Source: Sulfitobacter noctilucae (GTDB lineage Bacteria > Pseudomonadota > Alphaproteobacteria > Rhodobacterales > Rhodobacteraceae). Taken from it: a stretch of DNA of 64,000 nt. The translations under genes were made by a program, and so were the position numbers. The notes beneath the pieces were generated by a model. It was not told the origin of the DNA, did not search any database, and saw only the letters and a list, made by a program, of their open reading frames with translations. The DNA is taken from contig NZ_JASC01000014.1 in assembly GCF_000622365.1 (NCBI RefSeq), positions 1,054,001 to 1,118,000 of the forward strand, in the 5' to 3' direction. Positions 25,475 through 34,446 of the stretch are shown piece after piece; positions within the stretch are counted from its first letter, which is position 1; every line of letters begins with the position of its first letter.

Positions 25475-26683
25475 ATGAAGCGAGTCGTGATTACCGGAGC
25501 CGGCACGATCAACGCGCTGGGGCACAATGTGCCCGACACGCTGGAAGCGATGCGCGAGGGCGTCTGCGGCATCGGACCATTGGCGTTTCGCGACGTGGAG
25601 CGACTGCAAATCCAGATCGGCGGACAGGTGCGCGGGTTCGAGGCCGAAGGCCATTACAACCGCCAGCAAATCTCGCTCTATGATCGGTTCACCCAATTCA
25701 CCCTCGCCGCCGCCCGCGAGGCAATTGAACAATCCGGCCTCAGCTTCACGGATGATCTCTCTGCACGTTCCGGTGTGGTACTGGGTACCGCTGGCGGCGG
25801 TGTTTCCACATGGGACGACAATTACCGCGCAGTCTATGAAGAAGGCAAAAACCGCGTGCATCCTTTCGTGGTGCCCAAGCTGATGAATAATGCGGCGGCC
25901 TCTCATGTCAGTATGGAATGGAACCTGCGGGGGCCATCCTTTACCGTCTCGACCGCCTGTGCGTCGTCCAATCACGCGATGGCACAGGCATTTGCGATGG
26001 TCCGCTCCGGCATGGCGCCGGTCATGGTCACCGGCGGCTCTGAATCGATGCTGTGCTTTGGGGGTGTCAAAGCATGGGAAGGCCTGCGCGTGATGAGCCG
26101 CGATGCCTGCCGCCCGTTTTCGGCCAACCGCAACGGTATGGTGCAGGGCGAAGGGGCGGGCGTCTTCGTGTTTGAAGAACTGGAACACGCCCGCAAGCGC
26201 GGTGCCCAGATCCTCTGTGAAGTGGCCGGTTTTGCGATGACATCCGACGCCAGCGACATTGTCATGCCCTCCAAGGCAGGTGCCGCCCGCGCCATGGAAG
26301 GTGCCATGCAGGATGCTGGCATCAACCGCGACGAAGTCGGGTACATCAATGCCCACGGGACCGGCACCGCCGCCAACGACAAAACCGAATGCGCCGCGGT
26401 GGCAGACGTCTTCGGGCCACATGCGGACAATTTGATGATCTCTTCAACCAAATCGATGCACGGTCACCTGATCGGCGGCACCGGCGCGGTAGAGCTTCTG
26501 GCCTGCATCATGGCGCTGCGGGACGGCGTGATCGCTCCCACCATCGGCTATCAAGAAGCAGACCCCGAATGTGCGCTTGATGTGGTGCCGAACGAGGCGC
26601 GCGAGGCCTCTGTCACTGTGGCGCTGAGCAATGCTTTCGCCTTTGGCGGGTTGAATGCGGTGGTTGCCTTGCGCAAGCATTGA
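25475..26683 (+). CDS. Beta-ketoacyl-ACP synthase (FabF-like)
   Basis: A 402-residue condensing enzyme. The active-site cysteine lies in VSTACASSNHA, with the two histidines in NAHGTGTAANDKTE and SMHGHLIGGTGA and a glycine-rich C-terminal FAFGGLNA. Three bases separate it from the acyl carrier protein gene, so the two probably act together in chain elongation. It differs from primary FabF in its neighbours, which point to specialised acyl synthesis for the cell envelope. Cytoplasmic. Start ATG 25475. Confidence 0.9.
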   Translation: MKRVVITGAGTINALGHNVPDTLEAMREGVCGIGPLAFRDVERLQIQIGGQVRGFEAEGHYNRQQISLYDRFTQFTLAAAREAIEQSGLSFTDDLSARSGVVLGTAGGGVSTWDDNYRAVYEEGKNRVHPFVVPKLMNNAAASHVSMEWNLRGPSFTVSTACASSNHAMAQAFAMVRSGMAPVMVTGGSESMLCFGGVKAWEGLRVMSRDACRPFSANRNGMVQGEGAGVFVFEELEHARKRGAQILCEVAGFAMTSDASDIVMPSKAGAARAMEGAMQDAGINRDEVGYINAHGTGTAANDKTECAAVADVFGPHADNLMISSTKSMHGHLIGGTGAVELLACIMALRDGVIAPTIGYQEADPECALDVVPNEAREASVTVALSNAFAFGGLNAVVALRKH

Positions 26684-26692
26684 AACGCAAAA

Positions 26693-26714
26693 GGGCCGCC
26701 CCGCAGGACGACCC
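26693..26714 (-). terminator. Terminator for the IalB gene (minus strand)
   Basis: On the minus strand GGGTCGTCC pairs with GGGCGGCCC (nine pairs, two of them G-U), followed by TTTTGCGTTT. The plus-strand version has two A-C mismatches, so it is best read as the terminator of the leftward gene, placed between two convergent stops. Confidence 0.7.
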
Positions 26715-26740
26715 AATCGTTCATCAGATGCTACCCAGTG

Positions 26741-27367
26741 TTACTGCTGGATGACCGAGACTTTTTCATAGCTGGCCGTAAACCCTGACAAGGACAGCGT
26801 AAGCTTGACTTGCTGGTCCTGCGCCAGCGCGGGTACGATGGTAATTGTCGCTTCATTGCCGCGCTTGAAACCCGCAATATCCTGCGCGGTCAGGCCAAGC
26901 CGGGCATAACATCCCACAGGGTTGCAGAACGCATAGGGGTAACGCCGCGCTTTGCCGCTATCTACAGTGATGGTCAGCTGCTGGGGCAGGGAAGTTTCCA
27001 ACGGTACGACGATAGTTGCCCCTGCCTCGGCCTTGCCGGACCCCGGCAAGCGGAAGAGCGACACCTCGGCCACGGGCGCACCCTGACCGTCATCGAGAAG
27101 CTGATACATCTGGCACGGGTCTGTCTCGGCCTCGGTCTTGATGCAACGCATTTCCCAATCTCCAATCACCTCACTGGTATAGGGCTTGCCCAGCTCCGGA
27201 TCCTTATCAGCGTCCTCACCAAGGCTCAGCTGCTCCTCGACCTCAGCTGCTGTGCCTGTGTCGGATTGCACAGTTGGTGCAGGATCAGTGGTCTGGGACA
27301 TCGCGGGCATCGAGGTGCCAAGAAGAAGGGCAGCCAATAACGGCCATACGGTAGAAATCTTGCTCAT
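26741..27367 (-). CDS. Invasion-associated locus B (IalB) family protein
   Basis: A 208-residue secreted protein: signal peptide to about residue 24 (cut near SMPAMS-QTT), an acidic low-complexity stretch, then the IalB domain with GDWEMRCIK, a CQMYQLL segment and YAFCNPVGCYARLGL, whose cysteines probably form disulfides. IalB proteins are periplasmic or outer-membrane associated; in marine relatives the role is unknown and the pathogenesis name is historical. I chose ATG 27367, the start of the signal peptide, over the frame start at 27406. Confidence 0.85.
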   Translation of the reverse strand: MSKISTVWPLLAALLLGTSMPAMSQTTDPAPTVQSDTGTAAEVEEQLSLGEDADKDPELGKPYTSEVIGDWEMRCIKTEAETDPCQMYQLLDDGQGAPVAEVSLFRLPGSGKAEAGATIVVPLETSLPQQLTITVDSGKARRYPYAFCNPVGCYARLGLTAQDIAGFKRGNEATITIVPALAQDQQVKLTLSLSGFTASYEKVSVIQQ

Positions 27368-27668
27368 GTTCAATCCAGCTTTGTTGATTTGCGGGTGATC
27401 TAACATGCCGATGCGCCAATGTCAGTGTTCATCGCCAAGATTTTACCAGGTCAAAGCCGAAATCCGCCGGACCATCGGCAGCTACATCCTGAGGCCCGAA
27501 AATGAAAAAGAGGACGCAAAGCATCCCCTTTTCCGATCTTTTCTCCCCGTCGAACTGGGCCGACTTATGACGCCACGTTACGAAAGCAATTCAATCCGGT
27601 CAACCGGAAATATAACAAACAGAAACAGTAGGTTAACGCCGCCATAGCTGCCACACCCGCAGCTTCGT

Positions 27669-27696
27669 AAAAAAGGCCGCACCAAAAGGCGCGGCC
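27669..27696 (-). terminator. Strong minus-strand terminator
   Basis: GGCCGCGCC pairs with GGTGCGGCC (one G-U) around a TTTT loop, followed by TTTTTTA on the minus strand. No known leftward gene ends here, which is the main reason to suspect a small RNA. Confidence 0.75.
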
Positions 27697-27755
27697 AGTC
27701 TGACAGGGAGGAAATGCCCAAGGCTGCAAAAGGACAGAGCAGCCCGGGCACAAAC
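27669..27755 (-). ncRNA. Candidate small RNA with two stem-loops and a terminator
   Basis: Read on the minus strand: a stem GCCC-c-GGCTGC / GCAGCC-tt-GGGC (27716-27749) with an 11-base loop, then a single-stranded stretch with TTTCCTCCCTGT (27702-27713) complementary to a Shine-Dalgarno sequence, then a nine-pair terminator (27675-27696) ending in six T bases. No leftward protein gene precedes the terminator. The 5' end and promoter are not identified; the coordinates are approximate. Confidence 0.45.
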
Positions 27756-27836
27756 ACTATGGCATGCAAAGGTTAACTTTGTATGCTTGCCCCACATAAG
27801 AATTCGTCCGAACCGACACCGCTGAAAGGACCATGC

Positions 27837-29387
27837 GTGACCAAAGACATCTTTATCGGAGGAGGCGGCCCCGATTACGCCACCCAGCAGTTTCTTAACA
27901 TCGGATATGCCAACCGCCACGGGTTGATTGCGGGGGCCACCGGCACGGGCAAAACGGTCACATTGCAAATCCTTGCGGAAGGCTTCTCGGCGCAAGGCGT
28001 GCCGGTCTTCCTGTCTGACGTCAAAGGCGATCTGTCGGGCCTCGCCAAATCGGGCAGTGCCAGCCACAAATTGCATGATGCTTTCACCAGCCGCGCCGGC
28101 ACGATCGGGTTTGACGACTTTGACTACAGCGCCTTTCCGGTCGCCTTTTGGGATCTCTACGGCAAACAGGGCCATCCCGTCCGGACCACAGTTCTTGAAA
28201 TGGGCCCGCTTTTGCTTGCGCAGCTTCTGGGCCTAAGCGAAGCACAGGAAGGCATCCTGAACATCGCCTTCCGCATTTCCGATGAAGACGGCCTGCCGCT
28301 TCTGGACCTCAAGGATCTGCAAGCGCTGCTCGTTTGGATAGGGGAGAACGCGAAAGAGCTGGCACTGCGCTACGGGAATGTCTCGGCAGCCTCCGTCGGT
28401 GCGATCCAGCGCCGTTTGCTGGTGCTTGAAAACCAGGGCGCGGCAGATTTGTTTGGCGAACCTGCATTGGCACTCAGCGACCTGATGCGTTGCGACGCGG
28501 ACGGGCGCGGGATGATCAACATCCTCGCCGCCGATCAACTGATGGGCGCGCCGAAACTCTACGCCACATTCCTGCTGTGGCTGCTGTCAGAGCTCTTTGA
28601 GGAACTACCCGAAGTAGGCGACCCCGAGAAACCCAAACTCGTCTTCTTCTTCGACGAGGCGCACCTGCTGTTTGACGATGCACCCAAAGCCTTGGTCGAC
28701 AAGGTCGAACAGGTGGCCCGTCTGATCCGCTCCAAAGGCGTCGGGGTCTACTTCATCACCCAGAACCCGGCGGACGTTCCCGAAGATATTCTTGGCCAGC
28801 TCGGCAACCGGGTGCAGCACGCTTTGCGCGCATTCACCGCGAAGGATCGCAAGGAATTGCGTATGGCAGCAGAAACCTACCGCGAAAACCCCCGCTTCGA
28901 GACCGAAGAAGCCATCCGAGAGGTCGGCGTCGGCGAAGCGGTCACTTCCTTCCTGCAAAAGAAAGGCATCCCCGGCATCGTCGAGCGCACGCTGATCCGT
29001 CCGCCCTCATCGCAACTCGGTCCCATCACCGACACCGAACGCAGTGCCGTGATGGCTGCCTCGCCCATGTCAGGCAAATACGACACCCGTTTGGACCGCG
29101 ACAGCGCCTTTGAGATCCTGGGCAAACGGGCCGAGCAAGCCGCGACCGAAGCCGCCAAAGCCGAAGAAGAAGCCGAAGCCGCCGAAACGCCTGCCTTGCG
29201 CGAATTCAACAACGCCCGCCGCTACGCCGGCAAAGGCGTGTCCCGCTCCACCTCCCGCGCCCCGGCCAATAAAGCAACCGAAGGCTTCGGCACAGCAATG
29301 GCAAATGTGGTGATTAAGGAGCTGAAAGGGACCACCGGTCGCCGCATCGTGCGCGGCATCCTCGGGGGCCTCTTCAAAGGCCGCTGA
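27837..29387 (+). CDS. HerA-like ATPase, DUF853 (YjgR) family
   Basis: A 516-residue cytoplasmic ATPase. Walker A is [12 protein letters not shown] near residue 37 and Walker B is [12 protein letters not shown] near residue 280, with [11 protein letters not shown] downstream; the C-terminus has a Glu/Ala-rich coiled coil and a basic tail. This is the YjgR subfamily of HerA/FtsK-type ATPases, of unknown role. I chose GTG 27837, six bases after AAAGGA; the frame extends to ATG 27783, which has no ribosome site. A strong terminator follows. Confidence 0.88.
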   Translation: MTKDIFIGGGGPDYATQQFLNIGYANRHGLIAGATGTGKTVTLQILAEGFSAQGVPVFLSDVKGDLSGLAKSGSASHKLHDAFTSRAGTIGFDDFDYSAFPVAFWDLYGKQGHPVRTTVLEMGPLLLAQLLGLSEAQEGILNIAFRISDEDGLPLLDLKDLQALLVWIGENAKELALRYGNVSAASVGAIQRRLLVLENQGAADLFGEPALALSDLMRCDADGRGMINILAADQLMGAPKLYATFLLWLLSELFEELPEVGDPEKPKLVFFFDEAHLLFDDAPKALVDKVEQVARLIRSKGVGVYFITQNPADVPEDILGQLGNRVQHALRAFTAKDRKELRMAAETYRENPRFETEEAIREVGVGEAVTSFLQKKGIPGIVERTLIRPPSSQLGPITDTERSAVMAASPMSGKYDTRLDRDSAFEILGKRAEQAATEAAKAEEEAEAAETPALREFNNARRYAGKGVSRSTSRAPANKATEGFGTAMANVVIKELKGTTGRRIVRGILGGLFKGR

Positions 29388-29394
29388 ACAACAC

Positions 29395-29426
29395 AAACGG
29401 GCGCAGAATTGCCACTGCGCCCGTTT
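29395..29426 (+). terminator. Terminator after the HerA-like gene
   Basis: AAACGGGCGCAG pairs with CTGCGCCCGTTT over an eight-base loop, and CTCTTTTT follows. It starts 8 bases after the stop and separates this gene from the convergent liv operon. Confidence 0.85.
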
Positions 29427-29480
29427 CTCTTTTTGGCCCTATATACCGCCCGCACCCTCAACCCGCGCAGGTGGCAATGT

Positions 29481-30785
29481 TCATTTCTCAGGGATCAACC
29501 CGCGCGGGCTGAAGCGCAGAACCAACAAAAGCACCATGCCCATCGTCAACAGACGCATATGCGCGGCGCTCTCGATCAGATGCTCTTTCAGGGCGGAGCC
29601 TTCGGCCATGCCGCTGGTGATGACATTCATCAGCCACAGACCCATCGGCTCTACCTGAACCCACAGGAACCAGATCAGAAATCCGCCCAGTACGGCCCCC
29701 AGATTGTTACCTGACCCGCCGACGATCACCATCACCCAAATCAAAAAGGTAAAGCGCAGCGGTTGATAGGTGCCGGGGGTCAATTGACCGTCCATCGTGG
29801 TCATCATCGCCCCTGCAATACCGCAGATAGCAGAGCCCAGAATAAACACTTGCAGGTGCCGCGCGGTCACATCCTTGCCCATTGCCTCGGCGGCCACCTC
29901 ATTGTCACGGATGGCCCTCAACATCCGGCCCCAGGGCGAATGCAAGGCCCGCTGCGCCATCCACATCAAGATTAACAGGACAGCCGCAAAAAGCAGAATA
30001 TACAGGATTTTCACATAAAGCGTCGACCCTTCGACCGGGTCCATGCCGAATGCGGCAGCCCTTTCCACAAAGCCCGGATCATTCTGCAAATCAATCTCGA
30101 AAGGCACGGGGCGCGGCACACCGATCACGTTCTTCACACCGCGTGTCAGCCAGTCCTCGTTCTTCAGCACAGCAATGATAATTTCGGCGATACCCAACGT
30201 TGCAATGGCCAGATAATCGGACCGCAGCCCCAATGCCGTCTTCCCGATCAACCAGGCCGCCGCCGCAGCGAAGAGCCCGCCGACTGGCCAGGCGATGAGC
30301 ACCGGCAAGCCAAGTCCGCCCAGATAGCCCGTCTGCGCCGGATTGATCTCTTCGATCCGCTCAACAGACGGGTCCAGCAACGCCCGGAAAAGAAAGAACC
30401 CCGCCACCAACACCAGAATGACCACCAAGCTTCGCAGCCAGCCCGCCTGCATCCGGCGCATGACCTGAATGGCCGCGATGATCGTACCGGCACCCAATAG
30501 TAATGCACCCACAACACCCAGACCGCCCGCAGAGAAAGCGCCTTCGGTGGGGGGCATGCCAATCAGCACAGCCGCCAATCCGCCCAAGGCCACAAACCCC
30601 ATGATGCCCACGTTGAACAATCCGGCAAACCCCCACTGCAGGTTCACCCCCAGCGCCATGATGCTGGAAATCAACCCCATCGAGATGATCAGCAGCGCCG
30701 AATTCCAGCTTTGCTGGATACCCACGATGATGATCAGCACCGCAATGCCCGCAAACAGCAGTGTATTTTTCAGGGTCGTTGTCAT
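29481..30785 (-). CDS. livM: Branched-chain amino acid ABC transporter permease LivM
   Basis: A 434-residue polytopic permease. It has about ten membrane segments and the EAA-type cytoplasmic loop (GRMLRAIRDNEVAAEAMGKD) that contacts the ATPases. It is longer than E. coli-type LivM proteins of similar domain content, with extra hydrophobic sequence near residues 80-130. Last gene of the leftward liv operon; its ATG overlaps the livH stop (ATGA). The substrate class is taken from the family. Confidence 0.92.
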   Translation of the reverse strand: MTTTLKNTLLFAGIAVLIIIVGIQQSWNSALLIISMGLISSIMALGVNLQWGFAGLFNVGIMGFVALGGLAAVLIGMPPTEGAFSAGGLGVVGALLLGAGTIIAAIQVMRRMQAGWLRSLVVILVLVAGFFLFRALLDPSVERIEEINPAQTGYLGGLGLPVLIAWPVGGLFAAAAAWLIGKTALGLRSDYLAIATLGIAEIIIAVLKNEDWLTRGVKNVIGVPRPVPFEIDLQNDPGFVERAAAFGMDPVEGSTLYVKILYILLFAAVLLILMWMAQRALHSPWGRMLRAIRDNEVAAEAMGKDVTARHLQVFILGSAICGIAGAMMTTMDGQLTPGTYQPLRFTFLIWVMVIVGGSGNNLGAVLGGFLIWFLWVQVEPMGLWLMNVITSGMAEGSALKEHLIESAAHMRLLTMGMVLLLVLRFSPRGLIPEK

Positions 30786-31792
30786 ACCGATTGCCCCTTG
30801 AATAGGCCCGTAGGCTTGAACAGCAACACGATCAGCAAAATCACAAAACTGACCGCAAACTTATAATCCGTACTCAAAAGCTGCACGAGACCCGACGGCT
30901 CCAGATTCTCTGGCATCAGATACACAAGTATCTTTTTCCACGCATAGGTGATCGTCACTTCCGAGAATGCGATCACAAAACCGCCTGCAATGGCGCCGAT
31001 GGGATTGCCCAGCCCGCCCACGATGGCGCTGGCGAAGATAGGTAAGAGCAGCTGGAAATAGGTGAAAGGTTTGAAGGATTTATCCAAACCGTAAAGCACA
31101 CCTGCGATGGTTGCTAACGTAGCGACGATCATCCAGGTGATCATCACAACGCGCTCGGGATTGATGCCCGACAACAGCGCCAGATCCTCATTGTCCGAAT
31201 AGGCGCGCATCGACTTGCCCGCGCGGGTCTTGTTGAGAAACCAGAACAGCGCGATCACCACAATGATGGCTGTGACGATGGTAATCGCCTGCGTCGTCTT
31301 GAACGACAGCCCCTCATCCAGCCCCGTCATCGCCTTGAAATCCCGCGCCGAAATGATGAAACGCTGCCCGTCAAAGAAGCTTTGATCATCGGCCCCGATG
31401 ATAAAGCGCGTGACCCCGTTGTAGATGAAAGTCACGCCAAGGCTAACAATCACCAGGATCACCGGCTTGGCCTTTTTCACGCGATAGAATTTATAGACGG
31501 CCCGGTCGGTAAACAGCAAAAGCCCGATGGCAAAGGCGATCCCGAAAGGCAGGGCGAGCAGGGCGGTGGGCAGCGGCCCAAGGGTCAGCCCCCAGCTTTG
31601 GAAAAGCCATGTCATCAGCACAGTCGCCATCGCCCCCATCGCCATTGTGTCACCATGGGCAAAGTTGGAAAACCGCAGAATGCCGTAAACAAGCGTAACC
31701 CCAAGCGCACCAAGCGCGAGTTGCGAGCCATAGGCAACGCCGGGAACAAAGACATAGTTGAGGAAGGCGACAAGGGCGTTCAATAAATCCAT
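30782..31792 (-). CDS. livH: Branched-chain amino acid ABC transporter permease LivH
   Basis: A 336-residue permease with about eight membrane segments and the coupling loop GKSMRAYSDNEDLALLSGIN. It pairs with LivM to form the channel. Overlaps livM at the 3' end and the small secreted protein gene at the 5' end by one base, so the operon is tightly coupled. Confidence 0.92.
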   Translation of the reverse strand: MDLLNALVAFLNYVFVPGVAYGSQLALGALGVTLVYGILRFSNFAHGDTMAMGAMATVLMTWLFQSWGLTLGPLPTALLALPFGIAFAIGLLLFTDRAVYKFYRVKKAKPVILVIVSLGVTFIYNGVTRFIIGADDQSFFDGQRFIISARDFKAMTGLDEGLSFKTTQAITIVTAIIVVIALFWFLNKTRAGKSMRAYSDNEDLALLSGINPERVVMITWMIVATLATIAGVLYGLDKSFKPFTYFQLLLPIFASAIVGGLGNPIGAIAGGFVIAFSEVTITYAWKKILVYLMPENLEPSGLVQLLSTDYKFAVSFVILLIVLLFKPTGLFKGQSV

Positions 31793-32145
31793 CAGCTTGC
31801 ACTCTCATTACAGGCACCTTGATAGGTGATCGCCATGGGGCCAGACATATGCACCGCATAGCGGGCTATGCCATCCGCGCTCATGCTCAGCATGTGCAGC
31901 GCATCTGCGCCGGCAAAGACAATATGCTGCATCCCGTCAGTCTCAACGATATTGCCGCGCATGGTTTCCGCGTCCGTCACGCCAGACACAGCACGACCCT
32001 TGTCGTTCATGCCTTCGACGGCGAAGGTATAGGAGGTCTCGGCGCAGTCCTCGCCTTCGATACATTCCTTGTCGAACGCACAGGTCAGATCGGACGCAAA
32101 TGCCGGTCCTGCGCAGAACGCCAAACAGATCATAAATGAGCGCAT
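31792..32145 (-). CDS. Secreted protein of unknown function inside the liv operon
   Basis: A 117-residue protein with a signal peptide (MRSFMICLAFCAGPAFA), then a short mature domain with an early cysteine cluster (LTCAFDKECIEGEDC) and one late cysteine (GACNES). I do not recognise the family. GGGAGGG eight bases upstream fixes ATG 32145. Its stop overlaps the livH start by one base, and livF ends only 4 bases upstream of its start, so it is made with the transporter. Likely periplasmic. Confidence 0.7.
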   Translation of the reverse strand: MRSFMICLAFCAGPAFASDLTCAFDKECIEGEDCAETSYTFAVEGMNDKGRAVSGVTDAETMRGNIVETDGMQHIVFAGADALHMLSMSADGIARYAVHMSGPMAITYQGACNESAS

Positions 32146-32149
32146 TACA

Positions 32150-32968
32150 TCACCCTCCCAAAAACGATTTACGGACCTCTGGATCGGCCAGCAGTTCCTT
32201 GCCGGTGCCGGTATAGGCATTCGCCCCCTGCACCAGAACATACCCCTTGTCAGCGATCTCCAGCGCCTGCCGCGCGTTCTGTTCCACCATCAGGATCGGG
32301 ATCCCCGTGCGCGCCACCTCGATGATCCGGTCAAACAACTCATCCATCACGATGGGCGACACGCCCGCCGTGGGTTCATCCAGCATCAAGACCTTGGGTT
32401 GGGTCATCAAAGCACGGCCCACGGCCACCTGCTGGCGCTGACCGCCCGATAATTCGCCCGCTGCCTGATTGCGCTTGTCCTTGAGGATCGGGAACAAATC
32501 ATAGACCTGCGCCATCGTGTCCGAGAAATCATCCGTACGGATGAACGCGCCCATCTCAAGGTTCTCTTCCACTGTCATCGAGGTAAAAATGTTCGAGGTC
32601 TGCGGCACAAAGCCCATGCCCTTGGCCACCCGGTCCTGGGGGGAAAGGTCGGTGATATCTTCTCCGTCCAGCCGCACGTGGCCCTTGCGCATGTCAAGCA
32701 TGCCGAAAACGGCCTTCATGCCGGTCGATTTTCCCGCCCCATTGGGCCCGACAATCACAGCAATCTCACCCCGGTCCACGGCAATCGTGCAGTCATGCAG
32801 GATGTCTGGTCCGTTGCCGTAACCCGCGGTCATGCCATCCCCGATCAGAAACGGACCGCCGGGGGCAGGGTGGCTTTTCCCTTTACGCTGCGGGATCTCC
32901 GACCCCATGCCTTTGGGATTGCCAATCGACACATCCTTGTTGCCGCGGTCACCATAGGGATCGCTCAT
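32150..32968 (-). CDS. livF: Branched-chain amino acid ABC transporter ATPase LivF
   Basis: A 272-residue ABC ATPase: Walker A GPNGAGKST, Q-loop FVPQTSNIF, signature LSGGQRQQVAVGRAL and Walker B VLMLDEPTAG. It has about 45 extra N-terminal residues (charged, rich in Gly/Pro/Lys) before the usual domain start at GMTAGYGNG. The extension is translated from ATG 32968 behind AAGAGGTG. Provides energy for LivHM with LivG. Confidence 0.93.
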   Translation of the reverse strand: MSDPYGDRGNKDVSIGNPKGMGSEIPQRKGKSHPAPGGPFLIGDGMTAGYGNGPDILHDCTIAVDRGEIAVIVGPNGAGKSTGMKAVFGMLDMRKGHVRLDGEDITDLSPQDRVAKGMGFVPQTSNIFTSMTVEENLEMGAFIRTDDFSDTMAQVYDLFPILKDKRNQAAGELSGGQRQQVAVGRALMTQPKVLMLDEPTAGVSPIVMDELFDRIIEVARTGIPILMVEQNARQALEIADKGYVLVQGANAYTGTGKELLADPEVRKSFLGG

Positions 32969-32984
32969 GCTTCACCTCTTGTCA

Positions 32985-33545
32985 TCATTCTGTCACCACA
33001 CGGGCTTCGGTCGCACTCAGGCAAGTCTGGGCATCGGCGCAGCTTTCGCGCAGTAGGTCCAGCACCCCGCGCGAGGCGCTGTCGATTTCGGGCCAATCCA
33101 GCGTTTGTGGCCCATCGAGATAGAGCATGATCCGCGCCGTCCCGACCTCAGCCAGCATCACCGCGCTCACTGTGTCTATATCGTCGTACCTGTCCAGTTG
33201 CAGTGACCGAAAGGCTTCGCCCGCCGTGAATTCAACTATCTCCTGGCGGGTCACCTCAATCGGGGCCGCGTCGTCGGCTTCCATCAATTCAGCATAGGTC
33301 ACGAATTGCTCTTGCAGGGTGGTCAGGTCATCGCGGATCTCCGCGCCGGGGAAATTTTCCGAAAAGCTTAGCACATAATCATTAAGTATCATCGTCGTGC
33401 CATCGCCCGCCGTATCCCAGCGCACCGCAGCCCAGGGCGTGCCTGCGGCACACATCCAAACGGCCTGCGACAGCTGATGGCAGGCCAGTGCGGCTTGCGG
33501 CAGCAAAGCGCCCGCCGTGAGCATGCCAAGGCAAAAGGCTCTCAT
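32985..33545 (-). CDS. Secreted protein of unknown function inside the liv operon
   Basis: A 186-residue protein with a signal peptide (cut near AALA-CHQ) and a mature part with cysteine pairs near both ends (CHQLSQAVWMC and CADAQTC). No family recognised. The ATG overlaps the livG stop (ATGA), indicating translational coupling. It lies between livG and livF, so it is a second secreted partner gene embedded in the transporter operon. Confidence 0.7.
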   Translation of the reverse strand: MRAFCLGMLTAGALLPQAALACHQLSQAVWMCAAGTPWAAVRWDTAGDGTTMILNDYVLSFSENFPGAEIRDDLTTLQEQFVTYAELMEADDAAPIEVTRQEIVEFTAGEAFRSLQLDRYDDIDTVSAVMLAEVGTARIMLYLDGPQTLDWPEIDSASRGVLDLLRESCADAQTCLSATEARVVTE

Positions 33546-34345
33546 GCGCCCACCTGATCCTTGTTCTTCAAACCTGTGCCCAGATAGGCCTCGATCACCT
33601 GTTCGTTGGCCTTGATCTCGTCCAGCGTGCCGGTAGCCAGCACGCGCCCTTCGGCCATACAGATCACCGGATCACACAGCCGCCCAATGAAATCCATGTC
33701 ATGTTCGATCACCACAAAGGTGTAGCCGCGTTCCTGGTTCAGCCGGATGATCGCATCGCCGATGGTGTTCAGCAACGTGCGGTTCACGCCTGCGCCAACT
33801 TCGTCCAGAAATACGATCTTGGCATCCACCATCATGGTGCGTCCCAGCTCCAGCAGCTTTTTCTGACCGCCGGAGATCTGCCCCGCCTTTTGCTCGGACA
33901 GATGCTCGATGGTCAGGAACTCCAGTACTTCATCGGCTTTCGCCTTCAGCGCGCGTTCTTCGTCCGCGATGCGCTTGCGGCCGAACCATGTGTTCCAAAG
34001 TGTTTCGCCCGATTGACCACCCGGCACCATCATCAGGTTTTCGCGGCACGACATTGAATGAAATTCGTGCGCAATCTGGAAGGTGCGCAGCAACCCTTTG
34101 TGGAAAAGATCATGCGGCGGCACGCCAGTGATGTCTTCGCCGTCCATGAATACTTTGCCGGAAGTTGGTTTAAGAACGCCCGCAATCACATTGAAAAGAG
34201 TGGTTTTTCCCGCACCATTCGGGCCAATCAAGCCGGTGATGGAGCCTCGATCAATCGAGAGGCTCGCCCCGTCCACCGCATGAAACCCACCAAAATGCTT
34301 GTGCAGATCGTCGACAACGATCATGTGCTCAGCCGCTTGCACCAT
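33542..34345 (-). CDS. livG: Branched-chain amino acid ABC transporter ATPase LivG
   Basis: A 267-residue ABC ATPase with Walker A GPNGAGKTTLFN, signature QISGGQKKLLELGR, Walker B KIVFLDEVGAG and switch histidine in VIEHDMDFI. The Walker B glutamate and histidine are present, so it should be active. First gene after livK and its terminator-like hairpin; GGGGA precedes ATG 34345. Confidence 0.94.
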   Translation of the reverse strand: MVQAAEHMIVVDDLHKHFGGFHAVDGASLSIDRGSITGLIGPNGAGKTTLFNVIAGVLKPTSGKVFMDGEDITGVPPHDLFHKGLLRTFQIAHEFHSMSCRENLMMVPGGQSGETLWNTWFGRKRIADEERALKAKADEVLEFLTIEHLSEQKAGQISGGQKKLLELGRTMMVDAKIVFLDEVGAGVNRTLLNTIGDAIIRLNQERGYTFVVIEHDMDFIGRLCDPVICMAEGRVLATGTLDEIKANEQVIEAYLGTGLKNKDQVGA

Positions 34346-34401
34346 CTGTCTATCCCCGTTTGCACCACGTTGGGCGCGTGATCTTTGCGATCTTATAAAA
34401 A

Positions 34402-34428
34402 ATGCAGCCTACGAAACGCAGGCTGCAT
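34402..34428 (-). terminator. Terminator-like hairpin between livK and livG
   Basis: ATGCAGCCT pairs with AGGCTGCAT over a nine-base loop, with five to six T bases following on the minus strand. Because livG, livF, livH and livM lie downstream in the same direction, it probably reduces rather than ends transcription, favouring high livK output. Confidence 0.75.
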
Positions 34429-34446
34429 CTGGTCTTATGTGAAGCC

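Larger units (their letters stand above)
27368..27836. other. Intergenic region (469 bases) with a candidate small RNA
   Basis: Between the IalB gene and the HerA-like gene, which diverge. Bases 27669-27755 hold a two-stem-loop element on the minus strand, listed separately. The plus-strand frame at 27405-27647 has no ribosome site or family pattern. The rest shows no clear element. Confidence 0.5.

Noticed and set aside
24233-26422. A 729-codon open frame on the minus strand
   Set aside because: It lies wholly antisense to lpxD, the carrier protein and the ketosynthase, which have clear family motifs. The frame is open because of high GC content; its translation is rich in His/Gly/Asp with no domain.
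27405-27647. An 80-codon frame between the IalB and HerA-like genes
   Set aside because: No ribosome site, composition unlike neighbouring genes, no recognisable pattern.
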